From the NCBI GenBank assembly GCA_902489475.1, contig CABUAH010000001.1:1-64000 (forward strand): a stretch of 64,000 nucleotides of DNA, given 5' to 3'. The notes below the pieces were generated by a model. It did not search any database, had not been told where the DNA came from, and was given only the letters and a program-made list of their open reading frames with translations. A program made the translations under genes and the position numbers. The DNA comes from an uncultured Oscillospiraceae bacterium. Its GTDB lineage: Bacteria > Bacillota > Clostridia > Oscillospirales > Ruminococcaceae. Shown here one piece after another: positions 39,085 to 48,467 of the stretch (its first letter is position 1; each line of letters opens with the position of its first letter).

Positions 39085-40368
39085 ATGCAATTAGCGAATA
39101 AAAAGTATATCTTATCCATTTCTGGGGGGAATATACTTACTTCACTGGGTGGAACTGAGAAGGTTATTATAACTCATCAGAAAATGTTTAATGCTTCTGG
39201 GATATCTTACGTCTATGTTTACCCAGTGTCGAAGAAAGTTGCGGGATTTAGGCTGTACCACTATTGGGGTGTCGTGATAGACGGAGAACCGGTGGGCATC
39301 TTCAAAACAAAGGGTCTGTTATCTTTCCTGAGTTGTTCCGAGAACGGCGATTATTTGCTGATGAAGGTACATATTCATCATTTTCGAGAGATCATGCTGG
39401 ATCAGCTTTCAGAAATTCTGGATTACATCCGAGAAGCAGATGTTTTTTGCTATCTGCACGATTACTATCTGGTGTGTGATTCGTATACACTCAAGGATTC
39501 TTCGGATAAGTATTGCGGTTTTGGTGTGCCATCCCAGGAGAAATGCGGGAACTGTGCCTTTTGGACGCTCCATGAGCATGCAGAGAAAAGAAGAAAATTT
39601 ATACTGAAGTACCTCGATCGGATGGTATTCATCGCACCTTCGGAATGTCCTGCGGAGATTATCGGAGATTCCATTCCGGAGATCAGAAATCGGATTCGTG
39701 TTATTTACCACCAAAAGGCATTTGGCGAATACAAGGAAAATCGAGAGCCCTCTCCAGGAGAACCGTTAAAAGTCGCTTTTTGTGGACTTCCTATTCGAGC
39801 CAAGGGATGGCAAGATTTTCTATATGCAGCTGAGATTGCTACGCACAGGGGGGCACAGGTTCGATTCTATCATCTGGGAAAAAAAGACAAAGAATATGCG
39901 AACATTATCAATATCCCCGTTGGTTTCCAAAATGGGAGTAAAACGATGACTGAAATGTTACGCAAGTTGAATGTCGATTGTGTTATCCTGTGGTCTGGGT
40001 GGCCTGAAACCTACAGCTATGTGTATTATGAGTGCTTTGCAGCAAACACGTTTGTACTAACGAACAATCTGAGCGGAAATATAGCAAAACAGGTGATCAA
40101 AAATGGCAATGGAATTGTATTGTCGGGAAGGGAAGAACTGGCTGATCTGATATCTGATTCGGACAAGCTAAGAAATCTAGTTGAAGATTACAGGGGGCGT
40201 AGAGAATATGGTCCCCTAGAACTGATGGAAAATGATGAGATCATTGTATTGTCAATGAATGATGGAGTAACAATAGAACCCGTGATCTTCAAAGAACTAG
40301 GCATCAAAAGAAAACTTGTGGAGAAAGCCTACCTAGAGCATTTGAAAAACAAGTGTCGCGGTAGGTGA
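39085..40368 (+). CDS. Glycosyltransferase, GT4-like
   Basis: A 427-aa protein with a GT-B layout. SLGGTEKVIITHQKMF forms the N-terminal loop, CYLHDYYLVCDSYTL is followed by a Cys-containing insertion (CGFGVPSQEKCGNC), and VAFCGLPIRAKGWQDFL starts the donor half. Motifs in the C-terminal half are weaker (LWSGWPETYSYVYYECFA), so the donor is not predictable. GAGGAG precedes the ATG. Confidence 0.75.
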   Translation: MQLANKKYILSISGGNILTSLGGTEKVIITHQKMFNASGISYVYVYPVSKKVAGFRLYHYWGVVIDGEPVGIFKTKGLLSFLSCSENGDYLLMKVHIHHFREIMLDQLSEILDYIREADVFCYLHDYYLVCDSYTLKDSSDKYCGFGVPSQEKCGNCAFWTLHEHAEKRRKFILKYLDRMVFIAPSECPAEIIGDSIPEIRNRIRVIYHQKAFGEYKENREPSPGEPLKVAFCGLPIRAKGWQDFLYAAEIATHRGAQVRFYHLGKKDKEYANIINIPVGFQNGSKTMTEMLRKLNVDCVILWSGWPETYSYVYYECFAANTFVLTNNLSGNIAKQVIKNGNGIVLSGREELADLISDSDKLRNLVEDYRGRREYGPLELMENDEIIVLSMNDGVTIEPVIFKELGIKRKLVEKAYLEHLKNKCRGR

Positions 40369-40382
40369 ATTGAGGTAGGAAA

Positions 40383-41684
40383 ATGAAATACAACTTAGAC
40401 TATATTGATGATCTCTTTCGGGATGAATTTATTACGCTTTCAGGAAGAAGCTACGCATACAGAGAAAACATTTATGCCCAGAAATATAGCAATGCTATTG
40501 TGCTTCCATTTCAGCCCGATTTAAACTGCTCTACCAAGGGGACGGGAGGTGTCCTAGACGAAAACGGCCAATATGTCGATATTTCAGCAACTTTCCAGGA
40601 GAATCTCATGTCCTGCGGTTATGCATTGGAGCAAGGACCGAAATGCTATGATGAAACAGTGATTTATCTGGGCTATTTTATTATGCAGTGGGGACATTTT
40701 TTAGTTGATCTTGTCCCCCGTCTTTGGTTTTTTCAGCAGAATTATCATGGCGAAAAGTTGCTGATACTGACCAGTAACCGGAAATCAAGAATCAATGGAA
40801 ATTTCTTAGAGTTGCTTAGTCTTTTTGGTATTACTGAGGACAAGATTCATTATGTATATGAACCAGAAAGATATAGTTGTATCATTGTTCCTGAAATGTC
40901 CATGGTTAGGCCGGTTTATTACTCAAAACAATCTGAGGAGTTGTACCGCTACATCGTAGAGAAAGCGACGGCAACGAGAAGTTATCAAAAATATGACAAG
41001 ATATATTTCTCTCGTTCCAAGCTGAAAAAGGCGGTTATGACGGAAATTGGAGAACCCGAGATTGAGCACATATATCGAAAAAACGGATACAAAATTATTC
41101 ATCCTGAACGGTGTAGTTTTAAGGAATTAGTTTTTTATATTTCGAACTGCAAGGAGGTTGTCTCTTTATCTGGTACAATCCCGCATAATATCGTTTTTGC
41201 AAAACCAGATACCAAGGTTGTAATTCTCAATAAAACATATCGGATTAACACGATTCAGTTGATGTTGAATGCACAGGCGGGTATAAGCCCGATTTATGTA
41301 GATACAAATATATGCTTGTTCCCGGCTAGTCCTGGTTCAGGACCGTTCTGGATGGAGGTTGAGGATAACTTTATCCGATATGCAAAACAAAATGGATTGA
41401 AACTGCCAATGATGATTACTTCTAAAAGCCGTATTGTTGAGTATTGCCGCAGACAAAAAAGGGCGAAGAGACTGAAGCAGTATGTGTTGATGTATGTGCG
41501 TCTCAGAGACCGTTATTTGGATATTGGTGGTTCCATAGTTGGCGCTGCAAGGCCAGATGAAAACTTTGAGGATAAGCCTATCTATTACTTCTACAGAGAA
41601 AAAGTGAAGGAAATCAATACAAATACCAATCTGATTAGCTTTTTGACTAACCTGTATCATTATGGAAAGGGGACGAGTAAATGA
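40383..41684 (+). CDS. Glycosyltransferase family 61-like (DUF563)
   Basis: A 433-aa protein resembling GT61. IYLGYFIMQWGHFLVDLVPRLWF, YDKIYFSRSKLKKA and the VVSLSGTIPHNIVFAKPDTKVVIL stretch near residue 265 are typical. It would add a sugar to the repeat unit in the cytosol. The last four bases overlap the start of the polymerase gene (ATGA). Confidence 0.8.
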   Translation: MKYNLDYIDDLFRDEFITLSGRSYAYRENIYAQKYSNAIVLPFQPDLNCSTKGTGGVLDENGQYVDISATFQENLMSCGYALEQGPKCYDETVIYLGYFIMQWGHFLVDLVPRLWFFQQNYHGEKLLILTSNRKSRINGNFLELLSLFGITEDKIHYVYEPERYSCIIVPEMSMVRPVYYSKQSEELYRYIVEKATATRSYQKYDKIYFSRSKLKKAVMTEIGEPEIEHIYRKNGYKIIHPERCSFKELVFYISNCKEVVSLSGTIPHNIVFAKPDTKVVILNKTYRINTIQLMLNAQAGISPIYVDTNICLFPASPGSGPFWMEVEDNFIRYAKQNGLKLPMMITSKSRIVEYCRRQKRAKRLKQYVLMYVRLRDRYLDIGGSIVGAARPDENFEDKPIYYFYREKVKEINTNTNLISFLTNLYHYGKGTSK

Positions 41685-42958
41685 TAGTTGAAAAGAAGAC
41701 ACTCAGGATCTATCTTGGGATGCTTTTGATTTGCTTGTTTGCTTTCACAACAGGTTTGCATCCTGTGTTGTTTGGGGGTCTGAACAATGCAATCCTTGTA
41801 TTGCTCTTTGGCATTTTGCTGGTGTGGAACCAGAGAACAGGATTTCTTCATGATGGCATGGCGATATGGGCATGCATATTGGTCGCGATAATGCTATTTA
41901 ATAACAAAGATAATCAACAATTTGGAACTATTATGGTATATAATACACTGGCCTATATGTTGGCATGGTTGTTTTATATATTCACGCTGAGAGATAACAG
42001 GTGGCATAAGCCTTTTCTTAAACTGTGTATTTTGTTTGGGTTGTTTCATGCGGTGGCTACCTGGTTTTTCAAAATAGTACCAAGTTTTTATAGTGCAAAT
42101 ATTGTGCCACTTCTTGGAACATGGGGTGATTCTGCTTTACGAGAGTTCCAGAATGGATGGGCTCCTGGTATTTCTCCGACATATAGCACAAACGCAGTAT
42201 ATATAGCCTTTGGATTCTGTACAGCAGTAGGTCTACTCATGAATGAATTTAGAACAAAGCGCTATATTCCAGTATTGATTTGCATCTCTGCATTGCTGTT
42301 AACCGGAAAACGGTCTCAGTTGATCGTATCTGTGTTTGCCTTTCTATTGATGTACTATCTCTATAATAGCGATAAGAAGACTACTAGGATTTTTAAGCTG
42401 TGCGGAATTGCTATTGTTTCACTTGTTATCTTCAATATTGCGTCACAGTTTGTACCTGAACTAGCGAACTTTATTAACAGATTCCGCCAAACTGCTGAAA
42501 TGGGTGATGTAACACTCGGACGGGCAGCAAGGTTTGCTGAGTCGATGCAGATTTTCTTGAGCAATCCAATCTTAGGAATTGGATGGAACGGGTCGGCCTA
42601 TTACTTTGAACAGTCGACAGGAATTTTTATTAACGTCCACAATATTTATATACAGATTTTATGCGAAACAGGCATTATCGGAACAGTTTTTTACTTCACA
42701 TTTTTCATATATAACTATATTATTGCGTGGCGAATGCTAAAACGGGTAAAACAATCTGGCTTTACAACATATGAAAAAGCAGAAATATGCGCGGCATTTA
42801 TGATAGAAACCTTCACCTTGCTTTATGGTGTTACCGGCAACCCGATTTACGATTTTCAAACACTCTTTCCATATGTAGCATCCTGTGGGATAATTACGTA
42901 TTATAACAGAAATATGAACAAGATTAATTTCATTGAAGGGTTGCATAGTATTCACTAA
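41681..42958 (+). CDS. O-antigen/capsule polymerase, Wzy-like
   Basis: A 425-aa integral membrane protein with about 10-12 hydrophobic helices and a larger outside loop (about 135-165) before LLTGKRSQLIVSVFAFLL. The GRAARFAESMQIFLSNPILGIGWNG segment is shared with O-antigen ligase/polymerase proteins. It would join flipped repeat units at the outer face of the membrane. Wzy sequences are poorly conserved, so the call rests on topology, that segment and position next to a flippase gene. Confidence 0.85.
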   Translation: MIVEKKTLRIYLGMLLICLFAFTTGLHPVLFGGLNNAILVLLFGILLVWNQRTGFLHDGMAIWACILVAIMLFNNKDNQQFGTIMVYNTLAYMLAWLFYIFTLRDNRWHKPFLKLCILFGLFHAVATWFFKIVPSFYSANIVPLLGTWGDSALREFQNGWAPGISPTYSTNAVYIAFGFCTAVGLLMNEFRTKRYIPVLICISALLLTGKRSQLIVSVFAFLLMYYLYNSDKKTTRIFKLCGIAIVSLVIFNIASQFVPELANFINRFRQTAEMGDVTLGRAARFAESMQIFLSNPILGIGWNGSAYYFEQSTGIFINVHNIYIQILCETGIIGTVFYFTFFIYNYIIAWRMLKRVKQSGFTTYEKAEICAAFMIETFTLLYGVTGNPIYDFQTLFPYVASCGIITYYNRNMNKINFIEGLHSIH

Positions 42959-42977
42959 TTTATAGGAGTATTGAATA

Positions 42978-44393
42978 ATGAAAGCAGATTACAAAAAACT
43001 AGGTAAGAACACGCTTTTATTTGCATTAGGGAGTTTTACGCAAAAGGCAATGGCATTTTTGCTTGTGCCATTTTATACATATGTGCTGTCTACATCGGAC
43101 TATGGAACGGCAGATTTGATTATTATCATAAGCAGCATGATCTGGCCCTTGTTTACTTTATTGATTGACGATGCAGTGCTTCGCTTTTCCCTGGACAAAA
43201 ATGAAAAGAAAGAACAGATCATCAGTATTGGGTGCTATATTAATCTGTTCGGTTTCTTAATTATGCTGTGTCTGTCTCCCCTTGTATTACTAGTAAATGC
43301 ATTAAAAGAATACTATCTGTTCTTTGTGTTGTACTACTTTACGTATTCTGTAAACAGTTTTTTCTCATATGCACTAAGGGGATTGGAGAAAACAAAACTG
43401 TTCTCGTTGACAGGTATTATCTCCAGTTTCATTGCCATTTCCTGTAACCTGTTGTTCTTACTGGTGTTCAAGTGGGGGGTTCGTGGGTATCTGCTATCCT
43501 TTATTCTCTCCTATCTGGTTACTGGAGTCATACAGTTTGCTTTGGGAAAATTTGGGAAATATATTATTCCTCTCTCTGCTATCGATAAAGGCAAGCGGCG
43601 GGAAATGATTCGTTATGCGCTTCCGCTGATTCCGAATTCTATCAGCTGGTGGATCAGCAATTCATCTGATAAGCTGATTGTATCTTATGTGTGTGGTATT
43701 GCGGCAAACGGTATTTACTCCGTAAGTTACAAAATACCATCACTAATTACGACATGTTCGAGTATTTTCTCCAACGCATGGCAGATATCTGCGGTAGATG
43801 AATTTGGCAGCGAGGAGAATAGAAGGTATTTCAGTGATGTCTACTATAAATATTCCACGGTCTGTATGTTTCTGGTTACTGTGGTTATAGCGTTTAATAA
43901 GATGGTTTGCAGAGTTGCGTTTTCCAATGATTTTTATCAAGCGTGGAAATATGTGCCAATATTGCTTTACGCAGTAACATTTCAGATTATGTCTGGATTT
44001 TTAGGAACGATTTACACTACATCCAAAAAGACAAAAATGGTCTTTGTATCTACAGTGATTGCAGCGTCGTCAAATATTATTCTCAACATCATATTTATTC
44101 CGTTATATGGAGGCGTTGGTGCAGCTTGGGCTACCTGTATCAGCTACATGATTGTGTGGATGATCCGAGTGGTTGATTCTCAGAAGATTATGAAGCTTTC
44201 AGTAAACTGGGGAAAAGAAATCGTTTGTAATGCGATTCTTTTAATTCAGGTTTGCATCGCCTGCACAGATGATAGTAAAGAATTCTGGGTTTCACTCATT
44301 CTAATGCTGGCGATTTTATTCATCAAGAGAGATTTCATAAGGGACTTTACAATTCTCTTGAAACACATGATGCGCAAGATAGGGAAGAAGTGA
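42978..44393 (+). CDS. Oligosaccharide flippase, Wzx/PST family
   Basis: A 471-aa polytopic protein with 12-14 helices of the MATE-like exporter fold. The N-terminal GKNTLLFALGSFTQKAMAFLLVP, TSDYGTADL and the mid-protein LPLIPNSISWWISNSSDKLIVS segment are typical of Wzx. It moves undecaprenyl-linked repeat units across the membrane. TAGGAG lies upstream. The Wzy-Wzx pair shows a Wzx/Wzy-dependent pathway rather than an ABC exporter. Confidence 0.92.
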   Translation: MKADYKKLGKNTLLFALGSFTQKAMAFLLVPFYTYVLSTSDYGTADLIIIISSMIWPLFTLLIDDAVLRFSLDKNEKKEQIISIGCYINLFGFLIMLCLSPLVLLVNALKEYYLFFVLYYFTYSVNSFFSYALRGLEKTKLFSLTGIISSFIAISCNLLFLLVFKWGVRGYLLSFILSYLVTGVIQFALGKFGKYIIPLSAIDKGKRREMIRYALPLIPNSISWWISNSSDKLIVSYVCGIAANGIYSVSYKIPSLITTCSSIFSNAWQISAVDEFGSEENRRYFSDVYYKYSTVCMFLVTVVIAFNKMVCRVAFSNDFYQAWKYVPILLYAVTFQIMSGFLGTIYTTSKKTKMVFVSTVIAASSNIILNIIFIPLYGGVGAAWATCISYMIVWMIRVVDSQKIMKLSVNWGKEIVCNAILLIQVCIACTDDSKEFWVSLILMLAILFIKRDFIRDFTILLKHMMRKIGKK

Positions 44394-44396
44394 TAT

Positions 44397-45521
44397 ATGA
44401 AAACAATATTCAAACGTTGTGATACGGGAATAAAATACTTGGAGATTCAAAATTCGGGAGGGAAAGTGTGGCTCGTTCCTTTTTCCAGCGTGAGAAAAGG
44501 GCTAGAGCTGTATCAGCCATCCTCAAAGAAAGGGTATATTTTGAAAAAGTACCTTTCAGTGTTCAAATTCTTTCCTTTCGTAATCGATAAATTGAGAATT
44601 CATATTGCACACATTCAGATAGACGTGAATTTTGCTCAGAGTATCAACGAGTTATTTGACAAAAAAGATATTCATTTCTCGATATTTCTTGGCACACCCG
44701 GAAGAGACAATAAACCGACGATTCAAATGTATACATCCAGAGAAATACTAGGCTATTGCAAATATTCTGTCAATCCCAGAATATGTGATGCTTTTCGGAG
44801 AGAAGCGGAGTGCTTAGAATATCTTCGACGAAAAGGTGTAAGGGCAGTTCCAGAGGTATTATTGCTTAAAGAAGTCGATGATGGACAGATAGTTTTTATA
44901 CAGAGTACGGAAAAGCGTTTTGGTTCCTCTACGCAGCATGAGATTACGCAACAACAAATCAAATTTCTGCTGGATGTATCCGAAAAGACGCAGCAAAAAT
45001 GTGAGTTTTCAGAAACAGATTACTACAAATCTCTGCGTGATTTCAAGAAGAATCACCATAAGTTCCCTTTCGCTTATGACAAAGAGTCTGTCGAGAATTT
45101 GATAAAGATGATTGAGTGTGAGATGCAAAAAGTGAAGGCGTATGCCTTCTACCATGGAGATTTTACCCCTTGGAACACATATTTAACAGAAAAGGATAAC
45201 TTAGAAGCTTTTGATCTTGAGTATTCGAAGTACACATATCCAAAGCTATTGGATATATTTCATTTTTTCACACAGGTCAAGTTGTATGAGAATAGTGAAA
45301 ATGCAGATGAGATTTGGAAAGATTTCATAGAGATGTTTGTCCAGGGAAAGCTAAATACGCTATTTGAAAACGCCTATTTTAACTACATGCTGTACTTGGT
45401 GGATATTTTAAATCTTTATCTAGAGAGGGATTATGGAGCATTCTCGAAGGAAACCACTGAGTTACTCAAGATACGTTATGAGTTGATGCTTCGCTGTTAT
45501 TCAGTATATTTGGAGGGATAA
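44397..45521 (+). CDS. APH/choline kinase-like phosphotransferase
   Basis: A 374-aa protein whose C-terminal half has the kinase motif YHGDFTPWNTYL (Brenner-type HGD-x4-N) and a following metal-binding Asp in LEAFDLEYSKY, as in aminoglycoside and choline phosphotransferases. The N-terminal part is unrelated to known families and is Lys/Leu-rich. In this locus it might phosphorylate a sugar or amino-alcohol destined for the polymer; that is inference. Drug resistance is unlikely from context. It starts 3 nt after the flippase stop. Confidence 0.7.
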   Translation: MKTIFKRCDTGIKYLEIQNSGGKVWLVPFSSVRKGLELYQPSSKKGYILKKYLSVFKFFPFVIDKLRIHIAHIQIDVNFAQSINELFDKKDIHFSIFLGTPGRDNKPTIQMYTSREILGYCKYSVNPRICDAFRREAECLEYLRRKGVRAVPEVLLLKEVDDGQIVFIQSTEKRFGSSTQHEITQQQIKFLLDVSEKTQQKCEFSETDYYKSLRDFKKNHHKFPFAYDKESVENLIKMIECEMQKVKAYAFYHGDFTPWNTYLTEKDNLEAFDLEYSKYTYPKLLDIFHFFTQVKLYENSENADEIWKDFIEMFVQGKLNTLFENAYFNYMLYLVDILNLYLERDYGAFSKETTELLKIRYELMLRCYSVYLEG

Positions 45522-45524
45522 TAC

Positions 45525-46478
45525 ATGAGCCGATTACGTGAAACAAGAGCATTTGCTGTAAAGCTAAAGAATAAACAGCAATTACAGAGCAGTTCATCAG
45601 GAGGTGCTTTTACAGCGATTTCGGATGTGTTTTTAACCAACGGTGATGTTGTTATTTCTCCAATCTATAATTATGAAACATGTCAGACCGAATTTGAAAT
45701 ATATCAATCACCCAAGAAACGTGATGAGGCTAGAGGATCAAAATATATGCAGTCATATCCTCTAAATATCTTCCGAGAAGCGGAAAAATGGTTGAGGAAG
45801 AATGACGGAAATTTACTTTTTGTTGGCGTTGGATGTCAGGCGGATGGCTTTCGAAAATTTTTAGAAGCACGTGGATTGCGAGATAGGGCTACGATTGTTG
45901 GAATAATTTGCCATGGATCCTCCTCTCCAATGATATGGAAGGACTATGCCAAGGAAATGGGGAGCATTGCCAATCTGAATTTCCGAGACAAAAGAAATGA
46001 TTGGCACAGACCAGTTGCTCATGCAGAAATTAATGGTAGAGAAAAGAGTGTTCAGGACTATCTTACCATTTTTTACAACAAATGCGCACTTCGGCCATCC
46101 TGTTATCAATGTCCATACGCAACAACAGAAAGGAAAGTAGACTTAACAATTGGCGATTTCTGGGGCATCGAAAAAGCACTGCCAGATTTTGATACGTACG
46201 GAGGCGTTTCACTGGTTCTCGTTCACACTGAGAAGGGACTTGAAGTATTTGAGAAAGTTAAGAATGACGTCGAATGGAGAGAAAGCTCTGTAAGCGATTG
46301 CCTACAGCTAAATCTGATTAAGCCTACAGATAGGTCGCCCCGGAGAGACGAGTTCTGGAACGATTACAAGACTAAGGGCATTCAGTATGTTCTGAAAAAG
46401 TATGCTCCCAAGCCGTCACTAATAAGACGTATTGTCAGAAGAATAAAAGGATCTTTAAAAGGGCTGTTGAAGAGATGA
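45525..46478 (+). CDS. Coenzyme F420 hydrogenase beta subunit-like protein (FrhB C-terminal domain)
   Basis: A 317-aa protein of the FrhB/FdhB C-terminal family. QSSSSGGAFTAISDVFL, VGVGCQADGFRKFL, IICHGSSSPMIWKDY, and Cys residues in CALRPSCYQCPYA and the DLTIGDFWG segment are visible. Polysaccharide loci often carry such proteins, perhaps as redox or reductive sugar-modifying enzymes. Most relatives begin with a two-[4Fe-4S] ferredoxin domain; here it is absent, and a separate, ferredoxin-like remnant lies at 47460. Confidence 0.8.
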   Translation: MSRLRETRAFAVKLKNKQQLQSSSSGGAFTAISDVFLTNGDVVISPIYNYETCQTEFEIYQSPKKRDEARGSKYMQSYPLNIFREAEKWLRKNDGNLLFVGVGCQADGFRKFLEARGLRDRATIVGIICHGSSSPMIWKDYAKEMGSIANLNFRDKRNDWHRPVAHAEINGREKSVQDYLTIFYNKCALRPSCYQCPYATTERKVDLTIGDFWGIEKALPDFDTYGGVSLVLVHTEKGLEVFEKVKNDVEWRESSVSDCLQLNLIKPTDRSPRRDEFWNDYKTKGIQYVLKKYAPKPSLIRRIVRRIKGSLKGLLKR

Positions 46479-47413
46479 AAATAAGAGTATAGGTGCGCTA
46501 AAAACTATTTGTTCCATTTTTAATAGCGTGTATTCATATGCCTCCGAAGATTATCGGGGGGATATTGGATAGCATTGTGTAGAACTAGTGTTTCGATTTT
46601 TTTGATGATGTCCGGATATTTCTATAATCAAGAGAGTGCAATAAAGCAAATACGGAAGGTTGCAATCCTATTTATTGAAGCAAACCTGATATATTGTGTG
46701 TGGAGTTATTTCTACGGTGTATTGTCAGATACTATTTCAATCATTAGTTTCGATAAGTTGCTTAAATATATTTTTTGAACGAATCACCGTTCTCGGGTCA
46801 TCTATGGTATCTTGGAGCAGTTCCCTGTACTTAAATATTTATTTACTTACTCGAAAAATGAAAACTACACGAATAATCTACATGACAATACCTTTCTGTT
46901 GCTTTAGACATAGTATTTGGAAAGTATTCTATGCTGTTATTCAGGAGGAAATTTGACTATTTCCTTGTTCGGAATTGGCTGTTTGTTGGTATGTTTTTCT
47001 TTTCAATCGGCATGTTGATGAACGAAAAGAAGCTACGAATTGGTTGGTGGGGAATACCAGTATTTACACTGACAACCATGCTTGAACGATTTCTGCTTGT
47101 AAGAAATGTGATTAATGCTGCAAGAGATCAGTATATCAGTACAATATTCCTGCCAATATCAGTGTTGAGCTTTGCGCTTGAATATAAAGGAAGTATAAAC
47201 AACTGGTTAGCCCAAATTGGAAATCGGCTATCTGCATGGATCTATATCATACACCCATTTTTTGTAACATGCCTTACTTTTATCACAAGTAAAATCGGCA
47301 TTCAGAAAGGTGGGGTAAGTTGGAGCTGTTTTTGTATTTGTGATATTTGTTGTATTTGTATATATTGCCGCAAAGATGATAAAAAAGTGCAATTGCGATA
47401 TTTGAAAAGATGA
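46479..47413 (+). pseudogene. Degenerate acyltransferase family 3 gene
   Basis: Several frames together resemble one membrane acyltransferase (OafA/NodX-like O-acetylation enzyme). LFVPFLIACIHMPP near 46510 matches the usual His-containing start, then come FLMMSGYFY near 46610, SGHLWYLGA near 46800 and the helical C-terminal part from 46931 (FFSIGMLMNEKK, LSAWIYIIHPFF). At least three frameshifts or stops separate them, so it cannot be made intact. It presumably O-acetylated the polymer of the donor strain. Confidence 0.7.
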
Positions 47414-47459
47414 TAGAAGAAACAAAATAGTAAAAGAGTGTGACGGTGGAGTGATAAAC

Positions 47460-47657
47460 ATGGAAAAGAGGATTCCGATTTTATATAATAAAAAAGAAGA
47501 ATGCTGTGGTTGTACAGCTTGCTACGCAATCTGTCCGAAAGAAGCAATCTTTATGGTAGAAGATGAAGAAGGCTTTGAGTATCCGCAAATCAATGAGAGT
47601 GAATGCGTTCGATGCTACCAGTGTGTTAAGGTTTGTCCGTTAAGTCGAAGGAAGTGA
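47460..47657 (+). pseudogene. Ferredoxin domain remnant of an FrhB-type protein
   Basis: Sixty-five codons with two [4Fe-4S] motifs (CCGCTACYAICPKEA and CVRCYQCVKVCP), ending in a stop just after the second cluster. This is the usual N-terminal domain of FrhB-type polysaccharide proteins; the large C-terminal domain does not follow. GGAG is 8 nt before ATG 47460, so a small ferredoxin could still be made. Position 1 kb after the ferredoxin-less FrhB gene suggests decay or rearrangement. Confidence 0.65.
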
Positions 47658-47828
47658 AATAGTTGGTTCGGCATCACCTATAAGGAAGATAAAGAATAGG
47701 ATGTTTAGAGCTTTAAGAAGCTGATACAGAATGGTGTGTACAGTGAAGAACTGTACAGTGATTTGTGAGAATGTGCTGGATTTATGAGCCAGTAGAATAT
47801 GTTTTGAAGGGACATTGAAAGAAAAAGT

Positions 47829-48461
47829 ATGAATAGAAGAAAGTTACTGATTATCGTATGTACAGTTTTGCTTATGGCTTTGATTGACCTGTGTGCGTGG
47901 GCAGTATTTCGTATTTTACTTTCGATAGGGGCAGAAACAGATTTTAGTGTTGAGTCACTTCGCTGGACAATGATTGGAGCGATAGGAAGTTGGATGGGAT
48001 CTATATTTGGTGCTATTGCACTTGTCGTTTCATTATTTGCCCTATGGCTTCCGCAGAGAGTGAAAATTAAGGTTTCAGTTAGCACAGGATTTATGCTGAA
48101 CCAGATCCCAGGAATTGATAAGACCGATGCATATATAATTACGGTGAAGAATGTGGGAATGAAGTCAATTACAGTAAGCAATGTCTATCTTCATTTTGGA
48201 GATAGAAAGCAGGGGGACATTTTTGTTGGAATGCTGAATCAGAATTCTGTTTTGCAAGCTTTCACACCGACCTTCCCCAAACGATTAGATCAAGGGGAAG
48301 CTTTTGAATATTATTTGTTGAGAGATAAGCTGAATTCCGAACTGACTCATTATGAAGAGAAAATGCCTATTGACGCTCCATTTAGTATTCGTGTGGATGT
48401 AGTAACCAAGGGAAGTCAATATTGTAAGACAAAATGGACGTTGAGAACGTTTATCGGTTAA
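47829..48461 (+). CDS. Uncharacterised membrane protein, 210 aa
   Basis: Two N-terminal hydrophobic helices (about 7-32 and 48-75) are followed by a soluble, beta-rich region of 130 residues (KIKVSVSTGFMLNQ, YIITVKNVGMKSITVSNVYLHFG). The pattern resembles proteins with a membrane hairpin and an extracellular or cytosolic beta-sandwich. No family recognised. Composition is close to the cassette, not the flanks, and it is the last intact gene before the right junction. The 171 bp upstream hold no gene. Confidence 0.6.
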   Translation: MNRRKLLIIVCTVLLMALIDLCAWAVFRILLSIGAETDFSVESLRWTMIGAIGSWMGSIFGAIALVVSLFALWLPQRVKIKVSVSTGFMLNQIPGIDKTDAYIITVKNVGMKSITVSNVYLHFGDRKQGDIFVGMLNQNSVLQAFTPTFPKRLDQGEAFEYYLLRDKLNSELTHYEEKMPIDAPFSIRVDVVTKGSQYCKTKWTLRTFIG

Positions 48462-48467
48462 TGAGTT

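Noticed and set aside
44397..45521. APH-like gene as an aminoglycoside resistance gene
   Set aside because: Only general kinase motifs are present, and its place inside a polysaccharide operon argues for a biosynthetic substrate.
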